30,209 bases of DNA from contig NZ_JYJG01000316.1 of assembly GCF_000955955.1 (NCBI RefSeq), forward strand, positions 1 through 30,209, in the 5' to 3' direction. This DNA is from Lentzea aerocolonigenes (GTDB lineage: Bacteria; Actinomycetota; Actinomycetes; Mycobacteriales; Pseudonocardiaceae). The position numbers and the translations under genes were made by a program. The notes beneath the pieces were generated by a model. The model ran no database searches. It saw nothing but the letters and a program-made list of their open reading frames with translations, and was not told where the DNA came from. This document shows positions 14,925 through 22,426 of the stretch, one piece after another (the stretch's first letter is position 1; each line of letters starts with the position of its first letter).

Positions 14925-16994
14925 ATGGAGGCGTTGCTGGAGGGTCTAGATCCGGAACAGCGCGCTGCGGTGGAAGCACCGCGCGGCCCGGTGTGCGTGC
15001 TCGCGGGCGCCGGTACCGGCAAAACGCGCACCATCACGCACCGCATCGCCTACTTGTGCCAACGCGGTCACGTCGCTCCGACGCAGGTCCTCGCCGTCAC
15101 GTTCACCAAGCGCGCCGCGGGGGAGATGCGCACCCGTCTGCGTTCATTGGACGTGCATGGCGCACAGGCCGTGACGTTCCACGCTGCCGCGTCCCGTCAG
15201 TTGCGCTACTTCTGGCCGCGGGTCGTCGGTGGCCCGCGCTGGGACCTGATCGACCAGAAGATCCGCGTCGTCGGCCGCGCCGCGTCGAGGCTGGGGATGC
15301 CGACCGAGGCCGACGCGCTGCGCGACCTCACCGGTGAGATCGAGTGGGCGAAGTCGTCGCTGCTCACGCCGGACGCGTACCCGGCGGCCGCCTCCCGGGC
15401 CGCGCGCGACATCCCCGCGCCGGCCGAGCAGATCATGAAGCTCTACGCGATGTACGAGCAGCTCAAGAACGAGGCGCAGCTGCTCGACTTCGACGACCTG
15501 CTGCTGCACACCGCCGCCGCGCTGGAGGACAACCTGGAGGTCGCGCAGGAGTTCCGCGACCGCTACCGCTGCTTCGTCGTCGACGAGTACCAGGACGTGA
15601 CGCCGCTGCAGCAGCGCGTGCTCGACGCGTGGCTCGGCGGCCGCGACGACCTGACCGTGGTCGGCGACGCGAACCAGACCATCTACTCCTTCGCCGGTGC
15701 CTCACCGCAGCCGCTGCTCAACTTCGGGCGCCGGTTCCCCGAGGCCGTCGTCGTGCGGCTGGAACGCGACTACCGGTCGACGCCGCAGGTCGTGGCGCTG
15801 GCCAACGACGTGATCAGGTGGGCCCGCGGGCGTCCGGCCGGGTCGCGGCTGAAGCTGATCGGGCAGCGGCCGGAGGGACCTGCGCCGAGGTTCCACGAGT
15901 TCGACGACGAGCCTGCCGAGGCCGACGCGGTCGCGCGGCGCATCAAGACGCTGCTCGACGAGGGTGTCGCGGCCTCGGAGATCGCGATCCTCTACCGGGT
16001 CAACGCGCAGTCCGAGGTGTACGAGCAGGCGCTCGCGTCGCTCGGCATCCCGTACCTGGTGCGCGGCGGCGAGCGGTTCTTCGAACGCGCCGAGGTGCGC
16101 CAGGCCATGATCACGTTGCGGGCGGCGGGGGATCGCGAAGGGTCGCTGCCCGAGGTCGTCCGCTCCGCGCTGGGCAAGGTCGGGCTCACCGACGAACCGC
16201 CGACCGGTGGCTCCGCGCGGGAACGCTGGGAGTCACTGCTCGCGCTAGTGGAGCTCGCCGAGGAGTTCGTCGCCGCGGTGCCGGGTGCCGACCTGCCGCG
16301 GTTCTGCCTGGAGCTGGACGCGCGAGCGGAGGCGCAGCACCCGCCGACCGTCGAGGGCGTGACGCTCGCGTCGCTGCACGCGTCGAAGGGCCTGGAGTGG
16401 GACGCCGTGTTCCTCGTCGGCCTGGTCGAGGGCACGATGCCGATCCAGTACGCCGAAGGCGACGACGCGAAGATCGAAGAAGAACGCCGCCTTCTATATG
16501 TGGGCGTGACGCGCGCGCGTGAGCACCTCTGGTTGTCGTGGGCCCTGTCGCGTGCCGCTGGTGGACGTAAGTACCGCCGCCGGTCGCGGTTCCTCTACAA
16601 CCTCGTGCCGGAGAACCACCCGGCCGCCCGAGTATCTGGTGGCGCCCAGCGGCCTCCTCTGATGAAGAAGGAGAAGCCGACCTGCCGGGTGTGCGCGTCG
16701 ACCCTGGTCGAGGCGCAGGCCGTCAAGCTCGGCCGATGCCGGTCCTGCCCGTCCGATGTGGACGAAGAGCTGCTCGAGTCGCTGCGTCAGTGGCGGGCCG
16801 GGCGGGCGCGGGAGCTCAAGGTTCCCGCGTACGTCGTCTTCACCGACGCCACGCTGATGGCGATCGCGGAGCAGCGACCCACGGATTCGGCCGGACTTGT
16901 CGCGATCTCGGGCATCGGTGCCTCGAAGCTTGATAAGTTCGGTGACGACGTGTTGGGGCTGGTCCGGGCCGGTGTCGGGTACTCCGCCACCTGA
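14925..16994 (+). CDS. uvrD2: ATP-dependent DNA helicase UvrD2
   Basis: A 689-residue superfamily 1A helicase. Walker A is G-A-G-T-G-K-T (28-34), Walker B V-V-D-E-Y-Q-D (218-224), and motif [15 protein letters not shown] (247-258). A four-cysteine zinc element (Cys587, 590, 605, 608) links to a C-terminal HRDC domain (about 615-689), the combination that defines actinobacterial UvrD2. It unwinds DNA 3' to 5' and is essential in mycobacteria. A GAGACT hexamer 7 bases before the ATG may serve as the -10 of a leaderless mRNA. whiB7 lies downstream on the same strand, as I recall for mycobacteria with opposite neighbours. Confidence 0.94.
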   Translation: MEALLEGLDPEQRAAVEAPRGPVCVLAGAGTGKTRTITHRIAYLCQRGHVAPTQVLAVTFTKRAAGEMRTRLRSLDVHGAQAVTFHAAASRQLRYFWPRVVGGPRWDLIDQKIRVVGRAASRLGMPTEADALRDLTGEIEWAKSSLLTPDAYPAAASRAARDIPAPAEQIMKLYAMYEQLKNEAQLLDFDDLLLHTAAALEDNLEVAQEFRDRYRCFVVDEYQDVTPLQQRVLDAWLGGRDDLTVVGDANQTIYSFAGASPQPLLNFGRRFPEAVVVRLERDYRSTPQVVALANDVIRWARGRPAGSRLKLIGQRPEGPAPRFHEFDDEPAEADAVARRIKTLLDEGVAASEIAILYRVNAQSEVYEQALASLGIPYLVRGGERFFERAEVRQAMITLRAAGDREGSLPEVVRSALGKVGLTDEPPTGGSARERWESLLALVELAEEFVAAVPGADLPRFCLELDARAEAQHPPTVEGVTLASLHASKGLEWDAVFLVGLVEGTMPIQYAEGDDAKIEEERRLLYVGVTRAREHLWLSWALSRAAGGRKYRRRSRFLYNLVPENHPAARVSGGAQRPPLMKKEKPTCRVCASTLVEAQAVKLGRCRSCPSDVDEELLESLRQWRAGRARELKVPAYVVFTDATLMAIAEQRPTDSAGLVAISGIGASKLDKFGDDVLGLVRAGVGYSAT

Positions 16995-17009
16995 TCGGGA
17001 CAAGTTTCG

Positions 17010-17048
17010 TTAAATAGGTTGCGAGCCCGTGGGACGGGGTCATAACCT
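17010..17048 (+). promoter_or_regulatory. whiB7 promoter with AT-rich WhiB7 site
   Basis: TTGCGA (17019-17024) and TAACCT (17043-17048) are spaced by 18 bases. An AT-rich run TTAAATA (17010-17016) lies two bases before the -35, which is where the WhiB7 AT-hook is known to bind in mycobacterial and streptomycete promoters. Autoregulation is therefore likely. The predicted transcript starts near 17055, giving a leader of about 425 nt. Confidence 0.7.
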
Positions 17049-17121
17049 GCTCATGCCGGGTCCGGAGGACCCGTCTGGGGAAGAAAGTAACTACGAGAGC
17101 TCTCCGAGGGAGGTGCCCATT

Positions 17122-17382
17122 GTGAACACGATGTTGATCATCCAAGCCACCCTCGGCACCTCCGTGTCCGAGCGCCTCTGCACGCCCGCGTTCACCTCGG
17201 CCATGTGGCAGCAGTCTGCCCTGAAGCCGGTGGCACCGCTGGGCCGCGAGCGGGGCACCGCTCTGCGCGGGATCGAACTGGGTAGCGAGCAGCCAGTTGC
17301 TCTGCCGGTCATCGATGACGTCCACAACTACACGAATGCGCTGTCCGCGCATCAAGTGAGAAGGCTCCTGCCGACCCCATAG
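17122..17382 (+). CDS. Upstream ORF (leader peptide) of whiB7
   Basis: An 86-codon open frame beginning at GTG 17122, with GGGAGG (17108-17113) 8 bases upstream. The peptide has no recognisable domain; it ends in R-R-L-L-P-T-P just before the TAG (17380-17382). whiB7/wblC genes of mycobacteria and streptomycetes are known to carry an upstream ORF whose slowed translation under ribosome-targeting antibiotics lets RNA polymerase read through an attenuator. The stop codon lies in the loop of a 7-bp hairpin, and the terminator follows 22 bases later, so translation of its end can influence folding. A regulatory role is inferred from position. Confidence 0.7.
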   Translation: MNTMLIIQATLGTSVSERLCTPAFTSAMWQQSALKPVAPLGRERGTALRGIELGSEQPVALPVIDDVHNYTNALSAHQVRRLLPTP

Positions 17383-17389
17383 GGGGTCG
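17372..17389 (+). promoter_or_regulatory. Hairpin enclosing the uORF stop codon
   Basis: CGACCCC (17372-17378) pairs with GGGGTCG (17383-17389) around an ATAG loop that contains most of the uORF TAG stop. Outer TCCT/AGGA pairs could lengthen it. It would be disrupted by a ribosome terminating on the uORF. Confidence 0.6.
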
Positions 17390-17404
17390 AAGGACCACCA
17401 GGCT

Positions 17405-17450
17405 CACGAAAGCCGCGGACTCGTACAGAGTCCGCGGCTTTCGTGTTTTT
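17405..17450 (+). terminator. Attenuator terminator in the whiB7 leader
   Basis: A perfect 18-bp stem (17405-17422 with 17428-17445) closes a five-base GTACA loop and is followed directly by TTTTT (17446-17450). It lies between the uORF and whiB7, so it must be bypassed for whiB7 expression. Confidence 0.92.
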
Positions 17451-17479
17451 GCAGTACCCCACACAAGGAGAAAACCCTG

Positions 17480-17803
17480 ATGTTGACGGCAACTGTCCCG
17501 CTCACCGGCGAGACACTTCCGGACCTCGCGGAGGGGCTTGACCTGCCCTGCCGCACCCACAACCCCGACCTCTGGTTCGCCGACGCGCCGACCGACCTCG
17601 AGAAGGCGAAGTCCTTCTGCGGGACCTGCCCGGTGCTGGCCGAGTGCCTCGCCGGCGCGATCGCGCGTCACGAGCCGTGGGGTGTTTGGGGTGGAGAGAT
17701 CTTCGAGCGCGGTGTCGTGATCGCGCGGAAGCGGCCCCGTGGCCGTCCGCGCAAGGACGCGGCAGCTGTCGTCACCGCTGACAAGACGGAGGCGGCTGCG
17801 TGA
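17480..17803 (+). CDS. whiB7: Transcriptional regulator WhiB7 (WblC)
   Basis: A 107-residue Wbl protein. Four cysteines for the 4Fe-4S cluster are at 24, 47, 50 and 56. The G-V-W-G-G-E turn (68-73) is followed by the AT-hook R-G-R-P-R-K (87-92) that distinguishes WhiB7. It binds the principal sigma factor and activates multidrug resistance genes when translation is inhibited. AAGGAG (17465-17470) lies 9 bases before ATG 17480. Expression is controlled by the leader terminator and uORF described above. The stop overlaps the next start (GTGA). Confidence 0.96.
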   Translation: MLTATVPLTGETLPDLAEGLDLPCRTHNPDLWFADAPTDLEKAKSFCGTCPVLAECLAGAIARHEPWGVWGGEIFERGVVIARKRPRGRPRKDAAAVVTADKTEAAA

Positions 17804-18012
17804 ACACCGTGACCAGCAACAGCGCGTTCCCCACCTACCTGAACGAGGGCCTGACTCCCATGTCTCTGAATGAAGAACTCGTGCGAATACGAATACAAGA
17901 AGCCCAGAGGTTCGCGGAAGAGCAACGCCTGGCGAACCGCCTCGCGTCAGCGCAACGTTGGCGCAGGTTGGCGCGATGGGCCGGTCGCAGAGCGGCTCGC
18001 TTCGACCTCTGA
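17800..18012 (+). CDS. Small basic helical protein coupled to whiB7
   Basis: 70 residues from GTG 17800, or 50 from ATG 17860. The C-terminal part is a strongly basic, Arg/Ala-rich helix (E-E-L-V-R-I-R-I-Q-E-A-Q-R-F-A-E-E-Q-R-L onward, ending in R-R-A-A-R-F-D-L) likely to be amphipathic or coiled-coil. The GTG overlaps the whiB7 stop by four bases, so it should be induced together with whiB7. Similar small basic proteins are common in actinobacteria; no function known. The start is uncertain between the two positions. Confidence 0.65.
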   Translation: MNTVTSNSAFPTYLNEGLTPMSLNEELVRIRIQEAQRFAEEQRLANRLASAQRWRRLARWAGRRAARFDL

Positions 18013-18024
18013 CAGTCTCGAGCT

Positions 18025-18060
18025 GAGGCCGTCATCCACGAGAAGGTGGATGGCGGCCTC
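18025..18060 (+). terminator. Hairpin terminator after the whiB7 operon
   Basis: A 15-bp stem with one G-U pair (18025-18039 with 18046-18060) and a six-base loop, 12 bases beyond the stop of the small basic gene. No T-tract, but the position fits. Confidence 0.7.
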
Positions 18061-18073
18061 GGCCGTTCCTCCG

Positions 18074-18079
18074 TACCGT
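18074..18079 (+). promoter_or_regulatory. -10 element of a leaderless promoter
   Basis: TACCGT is 7 bases before GTG 18087 and follows the preceding terminator by 13 bases, marking a new transcription unit. Confidence 0.6.
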
Positions 18080-18086
18080 TCCGTTT

Positions 18087-18959
18087 GTGCCGCACCACAC
18101 CCACGACGGGATCGACTGGTCCACCCGCCTCCACGCGATGAGGCGCTACGGCTCGCTGCAGTCCGAAGCGCTCTCGGCTGTGGCGCGCAGACTGGTGGGG
18201 TTGCTGCCCGACTCGCCGGTGGTGATGGACGTCGGCTGTGGTGCCGGGGCCATGAGCGTGCCGCTGGTCTCGGCTTTGCGAGAGCACGGCGGTGGCGTGC
18301 TGGTGCTGGTCGACGCCACGCCCGAGCTGCTGGACGCGGCCTGCGCGGCGGCCCGTGCCGAGGCTGACGGCGCCGTGTCGGTGAAGCCGGTGCTGGCCGA
18401 CCTCGCCACCGAGGATCCGTTGTCCTTCGCCGGACCGGTCGAGCTCGTCTGGGGCTCCCGGGTGATCCATCACCTCCCTGATCAGTTGCGCGGGGTGAAG
18501 CGCCTGGTCGAGGCTCTGGCCCCCGGCGGCTGGCTGGCGCTGGCCGAAGGCGGCCTTGAGACTCGCTTCCTGCCGTGGGACCTCGGCGTCGGCGAACCCG
18601 GGCTCGCGGATCGCATGGCCGCTGCCCGTGCCGAGTGGTTCGTGTCGATGCGCGAGAACATGACCGGCTCGGTGCGCCTGCCCGTCGGCTGGAACGTGGC
18701 GCTGGCCGATGCGGGCCTGGGCGAGATCAGCGCCTTCAGCTTCCTCGTCGATCACCCGGCTCCGGCCAAGCACCTCGTCCGCGAGTGGGCCGTCGACCGC
18801 CTGACCTGGCTCTCCGAGATCACCTCGTCTCGTCTGCACGCAGCGGACCGCGCCGCCTTGCGCCGGCTGCTGAATCCTTCCGACTCCGAGTACGTCGGCG
18901 CTCGCGAGGACGTGTTCCTGCTGGAGACCGACACCGTCCACCTGGGACGGCGCCGATGA
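18087..18959 (+). CDS. Class I SAM-dependent methyltransferase
   Basis: 290 residues with a Rossmann-type methyltransferase core. Motif I is V-M-D-V-G-C-G-A-G-A (46-55), the acidic end of strand 2 is V-L-V-D-A-T-P (74-79), and the post-I region reads W-G-S-R-V-I-H-H-L-P-D (122-132), followed by the A-L-A-P-G-G-W-L turn (143-150). It transfers a methyl group from S-adenosylmethionine; the H-H-L-P-D signature is typical of small-molecule methyltransferases, but the acceptor is unknown. Its stop overlaps the next gene (ATGA). The pair is not part of the mycobacterial whiB7 neighbourhood as I know it. Confidence 0.9.
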   Translation: MPHHTHDGIDWSTRLHAMRRYGSLQSEALSAVARRLVGLLPDSPVVMDVGCGAGAMSVPLVSALREHGGGVLVLVDATPELLDAACAAARAEADGAVSVKPVLADLATEDPLSFAGPVELVWGSRVIHHLPDQLRGVKRLVEALAPGGWLALAEGGLETRFLPWDLGVGEPGLADRMAAARAEWFVSMRENMTGSVRLPVGWNVALADAGLGEISAFSFLVDHPAPAKHLVREWAVDRLTWLSEITSSRLHAADRAALRRLLNPSDSEYVGAREDVFLLETDTVHLGRRR

Positions 18960-19126
18960 CGGCCTGCCACAGATGCGGGCGGTTGCGTGCCTCCGTTTCC
19001 GACCTCGAGTTCCTGGCCTGGTCGTCTGAGCGGACCGGCGGGTCGATCCGGTGGTTGTGTCACGTGTGCGCGAAGACCCACGTGCGGGACATCGAGGGCA
19101 AGCTGCCGGACGAGTACTGGCGCTGA
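18956..19126 (+). CDS. Small zinc-ribbon protein
   Basis: 56 residues with two C-x2-C knuckles (Cys4/Cys7 and Cys35/Cys38) likely to bind one zinc, and a C-terminal I-E-G-K-L-P-D-E-Y-W tail. The ATG overlaps the methyltransferase stop by four bases. It resembles a common group of tiny actinobacterial zinc-ribbon proteins of unknown function. The following 127 bases up to the convergent gene hold nothing I can identify. Confidence 0.8.
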   Translation: MTACHRCGRLRASVSDLEFLAWSSERTGGSIRWLCHVCAKTHVRDIEGKLPDEYWR

Positions 19127-19253
19127 CGCCGGTTGGTGGGCTCCCGCTCGGGTGGTGGTGCTGAGGCTCGGCCGGTCGCTGTCGGCCAAGTGGCCGTCGC
19201 CTCGGCCAGGGCGTGCGTGCGAGTCGGCAGCTTGAGCCCTGGTCGGATGGTGC

Positions 19254-19838
19254 TCAGGACCCGATGCGGATGTGATCGAGTCTCGCCTGGCCCGGAGCGA
19301 GCGGGTAGAGGTGGCGTAACGCTCGTCTGACCAAGGCCGTTCCTCGTCGGTTGCTTTGGTCCAGTTCCTGGTGAAGATCGGTGGGCGAGCACAGGCGGGC
19401 GTCGATCACCGCGTCGAGGATCGCTACTACCTCGCGTGGGTTCGTCGAGCGGCGGGCCAGGTCCAGTGCGGCTCGGGGTGGGGCGGCTAGACGTAGGGCA
19501 TTGCGCTCCACGACTTCGGGTGGGCGGGTGGTGCGTTCGAAGAGAATCGATGGGTGGGAGCGGCGTGTGTTCATTCCCGCCAGCACGTGAATGTGCCGCG
19601 GGAGAGGTACTGAGGCTCCTTGTTGGGAGAGCGCGTCTGCGCCGGTGATCACCGAATCGGGGCCCGCGAAGAACAGGACTGCGCGTAGGCGGTCCAGGCG
19701 GGTCGGCGGTGACGGCTTTTGCAGGACGACGCCAGGAAGGAGCTGTTGCCAGGGGCCGGCGGGCGTGCAGTGGCGCAGGATCTCGCGGCGGGAGAGTCCG
19801 GATTTGTGCAGGTCAGTGGTGCTTGCGATGGGGGCCAT
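19254..19838 (-). CDS. AbiEi-like antitoxin-domain protein, possibly C-terminally truncated
   Basis: 194 residues from ATG 19838. The N-terminal part (D-L-H-K-S-G-L-S-R-R-E-I, then G-P-W-Q-Q-L-L-P-G-V) is the winged-helix region of proteins annotated as type IV AbiEi-like antitoxins. The segment with F-A-G-P-D-S-V-I-T-G-A-D-A-L follows the same family. Related proteins I know are about 280-300 residues and continue into an endonuclease-like domain; here the reading frame stops soon after the helical R-G-T-A-L-V-R-R-A-L region. No nucleotidyltransferase (AbiEii) partner lies nearby, so a toxin-antitoxin role is doubtful. The start is uncertain; the frame remains open to 19898. Confidence 0.7.
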   Translation of the reverse strand: MAPIASTTDLHKSGLSRREILRHCTPAGPWQQLLPGVVLQKPSPPTRLDRLRAVLFFAGPDSVITGADALSQQGASVPLPRHIHVLAGMNTRRSHPSILFERTTRPPEVVERNALRLAAPPRAALDLARRSTNPREVVAILDAVIDARLCSPTDLHQELDQSNRRGTALVRRALRHLYPLAPGQARLDHIRIGS

Positions 19839-19923
19839 GGCTCCATCGTGGCGGATGGCGGGGCCGCGAAAAGGGGCCTGGAGCCAACCTGTGGACAACT
19901 TGGCGGACGTTCACTCGGACGAG

Positions 19924-21234
19924 TTAGTCGTCGAATCCTGGTTGCCAGCGGGCGACGATTTCCCGTGCGTTCACATGGGCGTCCAACTGGCAGAGGATGC
20001 CCGTCGCGCCCAATGTCACGCGGTGAATCAGCAGGTATTGAGGTGGCAGGTTCAGGGAGCGGCCGGTTTGTGAGTCCGGGCTGCGGAGGTCGCCCACTCG
20101 CTCGGCTTGGGATTGGAGCCACCGACGGGTGAAGTGGAACGACTCGGTGCGGAGGGGTTCCACGAACGGGGCCAGGTAGCCGAGGACGTCTTCTCCGTGC
20201 AGGGACATGCCCTCGCGGATGAAGTTCTCGGTGCGCAGGAGCTCGACGAGGTCCGCGGAGCGGCCGTCCAGGGCCAGGCGGGTCATCAGGCCGAGGGTTT
20301 TGGGGAGGCCGTCTGGGAGGCGGGCCACGGCGCCGAAGTCGATCACGCGCAGGCGGCCGTCGTCGCCCAGCATGAAGTTGCCGGGGTGCGGGTCGGCGTG
20401 CAGCAGGCCCGAGCGGGACGGGGCGGAGAAGTGGAACTCGGCCAGGCGCTGGCCGGCCAGGTCGCGGTCTTCGACCGAGCCTTCGCGGATGATCGTCGAG
20501 AGGCCGACGCCGGAGGTCCACTCGGTCACCATGACCTTGGGGGACGAGGCGACCACGCGGGGGACCAGGACGTGGTCGTCGTTCTCGAAGGCCTTGGCGA
20601 ACGTGCGCTGGTTGGCGGCCTCGTCGCGGTAGTCGAGCTCCTCCAGGTACCGGTCGCGCAGCTCCTCCAGCAGTGGGCGCACGTCGGTGCCGGGCATGAT
20701 CGCCTGCAGCAGGCGGGAGAAGCGAAGAAGCTGCTTCAGATCGGCGCGCAGTGCCTCGTCGGCGCCGGGGTACTGGACCTTCACCGCCACGTCGCGGCCG
20801 TCGTGCCACACCGCGCGGTGCACCTGGCCGATGGACGCCGAGGCGGCCGGGTCGTCGTCGAACTCCATGAAGCGCTTCGTCCAGGATGCGCCGAGTTGTT
20901 CGGCCAGCACGCGGTGGGTGGTGCGGGCCGGCATCGGCGGGGCCGCGGTCTGGAGTTTGGTCAGCGCCTCGCGGTACGGGGCGGCGAGCTCGTCCGGGAC
21001 CGCCGCCTCGAAGACGCTCAGGGCCTGGCCGAACTTCATCGCGCCGCCCTTGAGCTGACCGAGCACCGCGAAGACCTGTTCCGCGGTTTTGGCGGTCACC
21101 TCGGCGTTGACCTCGTCGGCCGCGCGTCCGGTCAGTCGCTTCCCCCAGCCGCCGACCACCCGGCCCGCCACCCCGAGCGGGAGGCTGGCCAGCTTGGCGG
21201 TGCGCTGCACGGCCTTGCGCGGAATCTCGGTCAC
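19924..21234 (-). CDS. ABC1/AarF (UbiB-like) atypical kinase
   Basis: A 436-residue ABC1 family kinase-like protein. Diagnostic elements are K-F-G-Q (67-70, the KxGQ motif), the alanine-rich loop A-A-S-A-S-I-G-Q-V-H-R-A (130-141), the ATP-site lysine in V-A-V-K-V-Q-Y-P-G (Lys152), H-A-D-P-H-P-G-N-F (279-287) and D-F-G (299-301). The family includes UbiB/COQ8 ATPases acting in lipid and quinone metabolism. A homologue lies near whiB7 in mycobacteria. GTG 21234 overlaps the stop of the E1-like gene by four bases. A TAACAT hexamer 6 bases upstream could add an internal leaderless promoter, but it is inside the upstream coding end and may be chance. Confidence 0.93.
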   Translation of the reverse strand: MTEIPRKAVQRTAKLASLPLGVAGRVVGGWGKRLTGRAADEVNAEVTAKTAEQVFAVLGQLKGGAMKFGQALSVFEAAVPDELAAPYREALTKLQTAAPPMPARTTHRVLAEQLGASWTKRFMEFDDDPAASASIGQVHRAVWHDGRDVAVKVQYPGADEALRADLKQLLRFSRLLQAIMPGTDVRPLLEELRDRYLEELDYRDEAANQRTFAKAFENDDHVLVPRVVASSPKVMVTEWTSGVGLSTIIREGSVEDRDLAGQRLAEFHFSAPSRSGLLHADPHPGNFMLGDDGRLRVIDFGAVARLPDGLPKTLGLMTRLALDGRSADLVELLRTENFIREGMSLHGEDVLGYLAPFVEPLRTESFHFTRRWLQSQAERVGDLRSPDSQTGRSLNLPPQYLLIHRVTLGATGILCQLDAHVNAREIVARWQPGFDD

Positions 21235-22031
21235 TCGGCCATGTTATGTGCGGCGCACTGACAGTCAGGGTGCGGATACCAGCTTCGCCTCTCAGCAACA
21301 CCCGTCACGAGGTCCAGCTCGACAGTGGCGTTGAGCACGGGCGGCGGAGGCAGGTCGCGGCCCCGGAGGTAGATCAACGACTCCAGGATCTGCACCACGG
21401 CCAGCGCTGCCGTGCCCGAGGCGAACAGCACGTCGGTGGACGCCGGTTTGCCCACGAGCTGCGCGGCGATGACGGGCCAGGCCGGATCGTGGTCGGCGCG
21501 GTGCAGGTCGGCGCAGTTCAGGCAGGAGGAGCGGCCGGGCAGGACCAACGGCCCGACGATGCCCACTCCTTCACGCACGCGCACGGGCAGATGCGGCGTC
21601 CGGAAGACCATCAGCGTGCTCACGAGGTTCGGATCGGGGACGAGCGTCGCCGCCAGCACCGTCAGATCCGCGTTGTGGGCCAGCTGCACGTTTGATTCAG
21701 CTAGAAGCGAAGTAATTGAGAGTGCAAGGTGTCCGGCGCCGTGGACGGCGGCCGTCCCGTCCCTCGCAGGGTGCCCGGTGTCGAGGAGACCGGCCTCGTC
21801 GAGCGACTCGAGAACCTCGATCAACTGGCTGGGGTTCTCGCCGCGGTTTTTCAGTCTTTCACCCAGTTCAGCGACGGTGTGGCGACCGTCGAGGGTGATC
21901 AGCTCGTCGATGAGCGCCTCAGGCAGCGAGTCGATCACCACGGCGTGCTTCGGGTCGATGCCGACCTGCACGACGCCCGGTCCGCGGCGCACCACGGCCA
22001 GTCCTGCACGTACGCGAGGTCTCGTGTCCAC
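21231..22031 (-). CDS. E1/ThiF-like protein with RRE-like N-terminus (TOMM cyclodehydratase-like)
   Basis: 266 residues. The first ~85 residues look like the winged-helix peptide-binding (RRE-like) part of RiPP cyclodehydratases (V-Q-V-G-I-D-P near 21-27, then a helix-rich segment ending E-A-G-L-L). A short Rossmann-like glycine loop H-G-A-G-H-L follows (97-102). A probable zinc site is formed by Cys170/Cys173 (C-L-N-C) and Cys257/Cys259 (D-C-Q-C). The region that would adenylate a substrate in true E1 enzymes is much shortened, so it may be a scaffold rather than an enzyme. No YcaO partner or precursor peptide is seen nearby. It is coupled to the ABC1 kinase gene by a four-base overlap. Confidence 0.82.
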   Translation of the reverse strand: MDTRPRVRAGLAVVRRGPGVVQVGIDPKHAVVIDSLPEALIDELITLDGRHTVAELGERLKNRGENPSQLIEVLESLDEAGLLDTGHPARDGTAAVHGAGHLALSITSLLAESNVQLAHNADLTVLAATLVPDPNLVSTLMVFRTPHLPVRVREGVGIVGPLVLPGRSSCLNCADLHRADHDPAWPVIAAQLVGKPASTDVLFASGTAALAVVQILESLIYLRGRDLPPPPVLNATVELDLVTGVAERRSWYPHPDCQCAAHNMAE

Positions 22032-22041
22032 GGAGGAAAGA

Positions 22042-22068
22042 CTGGCAGGGGGCGGGGCCCCCTGCCAG
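22042..22068 (-). terminator. Terminator between DUF5679 and the E1-like gene
   Basis: A perfect 11-bp stem (22042-22052 with 22058-22068, CTGGCAGGGGG and complement) with a five-base loop. On the minus strand it is followed by TCTTTCC and then, only 10 bases from the stem, by the GTG start of the E1-like gene. Confidence 0.8.
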
Positions 22069-22076
22069 CGGAAACG

Positions 22077-22232
22077 TCAAACCTTGGCCTTGCCGAGGAT
22101 CCGCGTCATCTTCGTGCCGCAGACAGGGCAGGTGCCCTTCGCCATGCGCCGGCCGTTGGTCTCCTCGACCTTGCCGTCGAAGTCGCGCTTCTCCCGACAC
22201 TTGACGCAGTAGCCGTTGTACTTCTCGGCCAC
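22077..22232 (-). CDS. DUF5679 small zinc-ribbon protein
   Basis: 51 residues starting at GTG 22232 (VAEKYNGYCVKC), with two C-x2-C pairs (C-V-K-C and C-P-V-C) that should bind one zinc, and a basic end R-I-L-G-K-A. This is the DUF5679 family, unknown function. The frame is open to 22358, but AGGGAGG (minus strand 22243-22237) lies 4 bases before the GTG and the family starts here. A terminator follows 9 bases after the stop. Confidence 0.88.
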   Translation of the reverse strand: MAEKYNGYCVKCREKRDFDGKVEETNGRRMAKGTCPVCGTKMTRILGKAKV

Positions 22233-22414
22233 GGCCCCTCCCTTGCAGTTGTGAGTGCGGACACACTCGAGGACCTTGGCGCGACGGTACCTGGGCGAGG
22301 CGGTGAATCCGCGCAGGTTCATCCGCGCGTGTCCAGCCGCCGTTCGGTGGAACTTCACCCGCCGGGTGTCCGCGTGCGGCCGGTTGGGGGCCGAAAATTG
22401 TCGGTGCCGACGTT

Positions 22415-22420
22415 TACGGT
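22415..22420 (+). promoter_or_regulatory. -10 element of a leaderless promoter
   Basis: TACGGT is exactly 6 bases before ATG 22427, with no Shine-Dalgarno between them. Confidence 0.6.
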
Positions 22421-22426
22421 GACTGC

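Noticed and set aside
19254..19838. Functional AbiEi/AbiEii toxin-antitoxin system
   Set aside because: No nucleotidyltransferase toxin gene adjoins it and the protein is short, so only the domain resemblance is reported.
21241..21246. TAACAT as a leaderless promoter for the ABC1 kinase gene
   Set aside because: The spacing fits, but the hexamer encodes the last residues of the overlapping upstream gene and translational coupling already explains expression.
21231..22031. A RiPP/TOMM biosynthetic cluster
   Set aside because: No YcaO cyclodehydratase, dehydrogenase, transporter or precursor peptide is visible nearby; only the lone E1-like protein is present.
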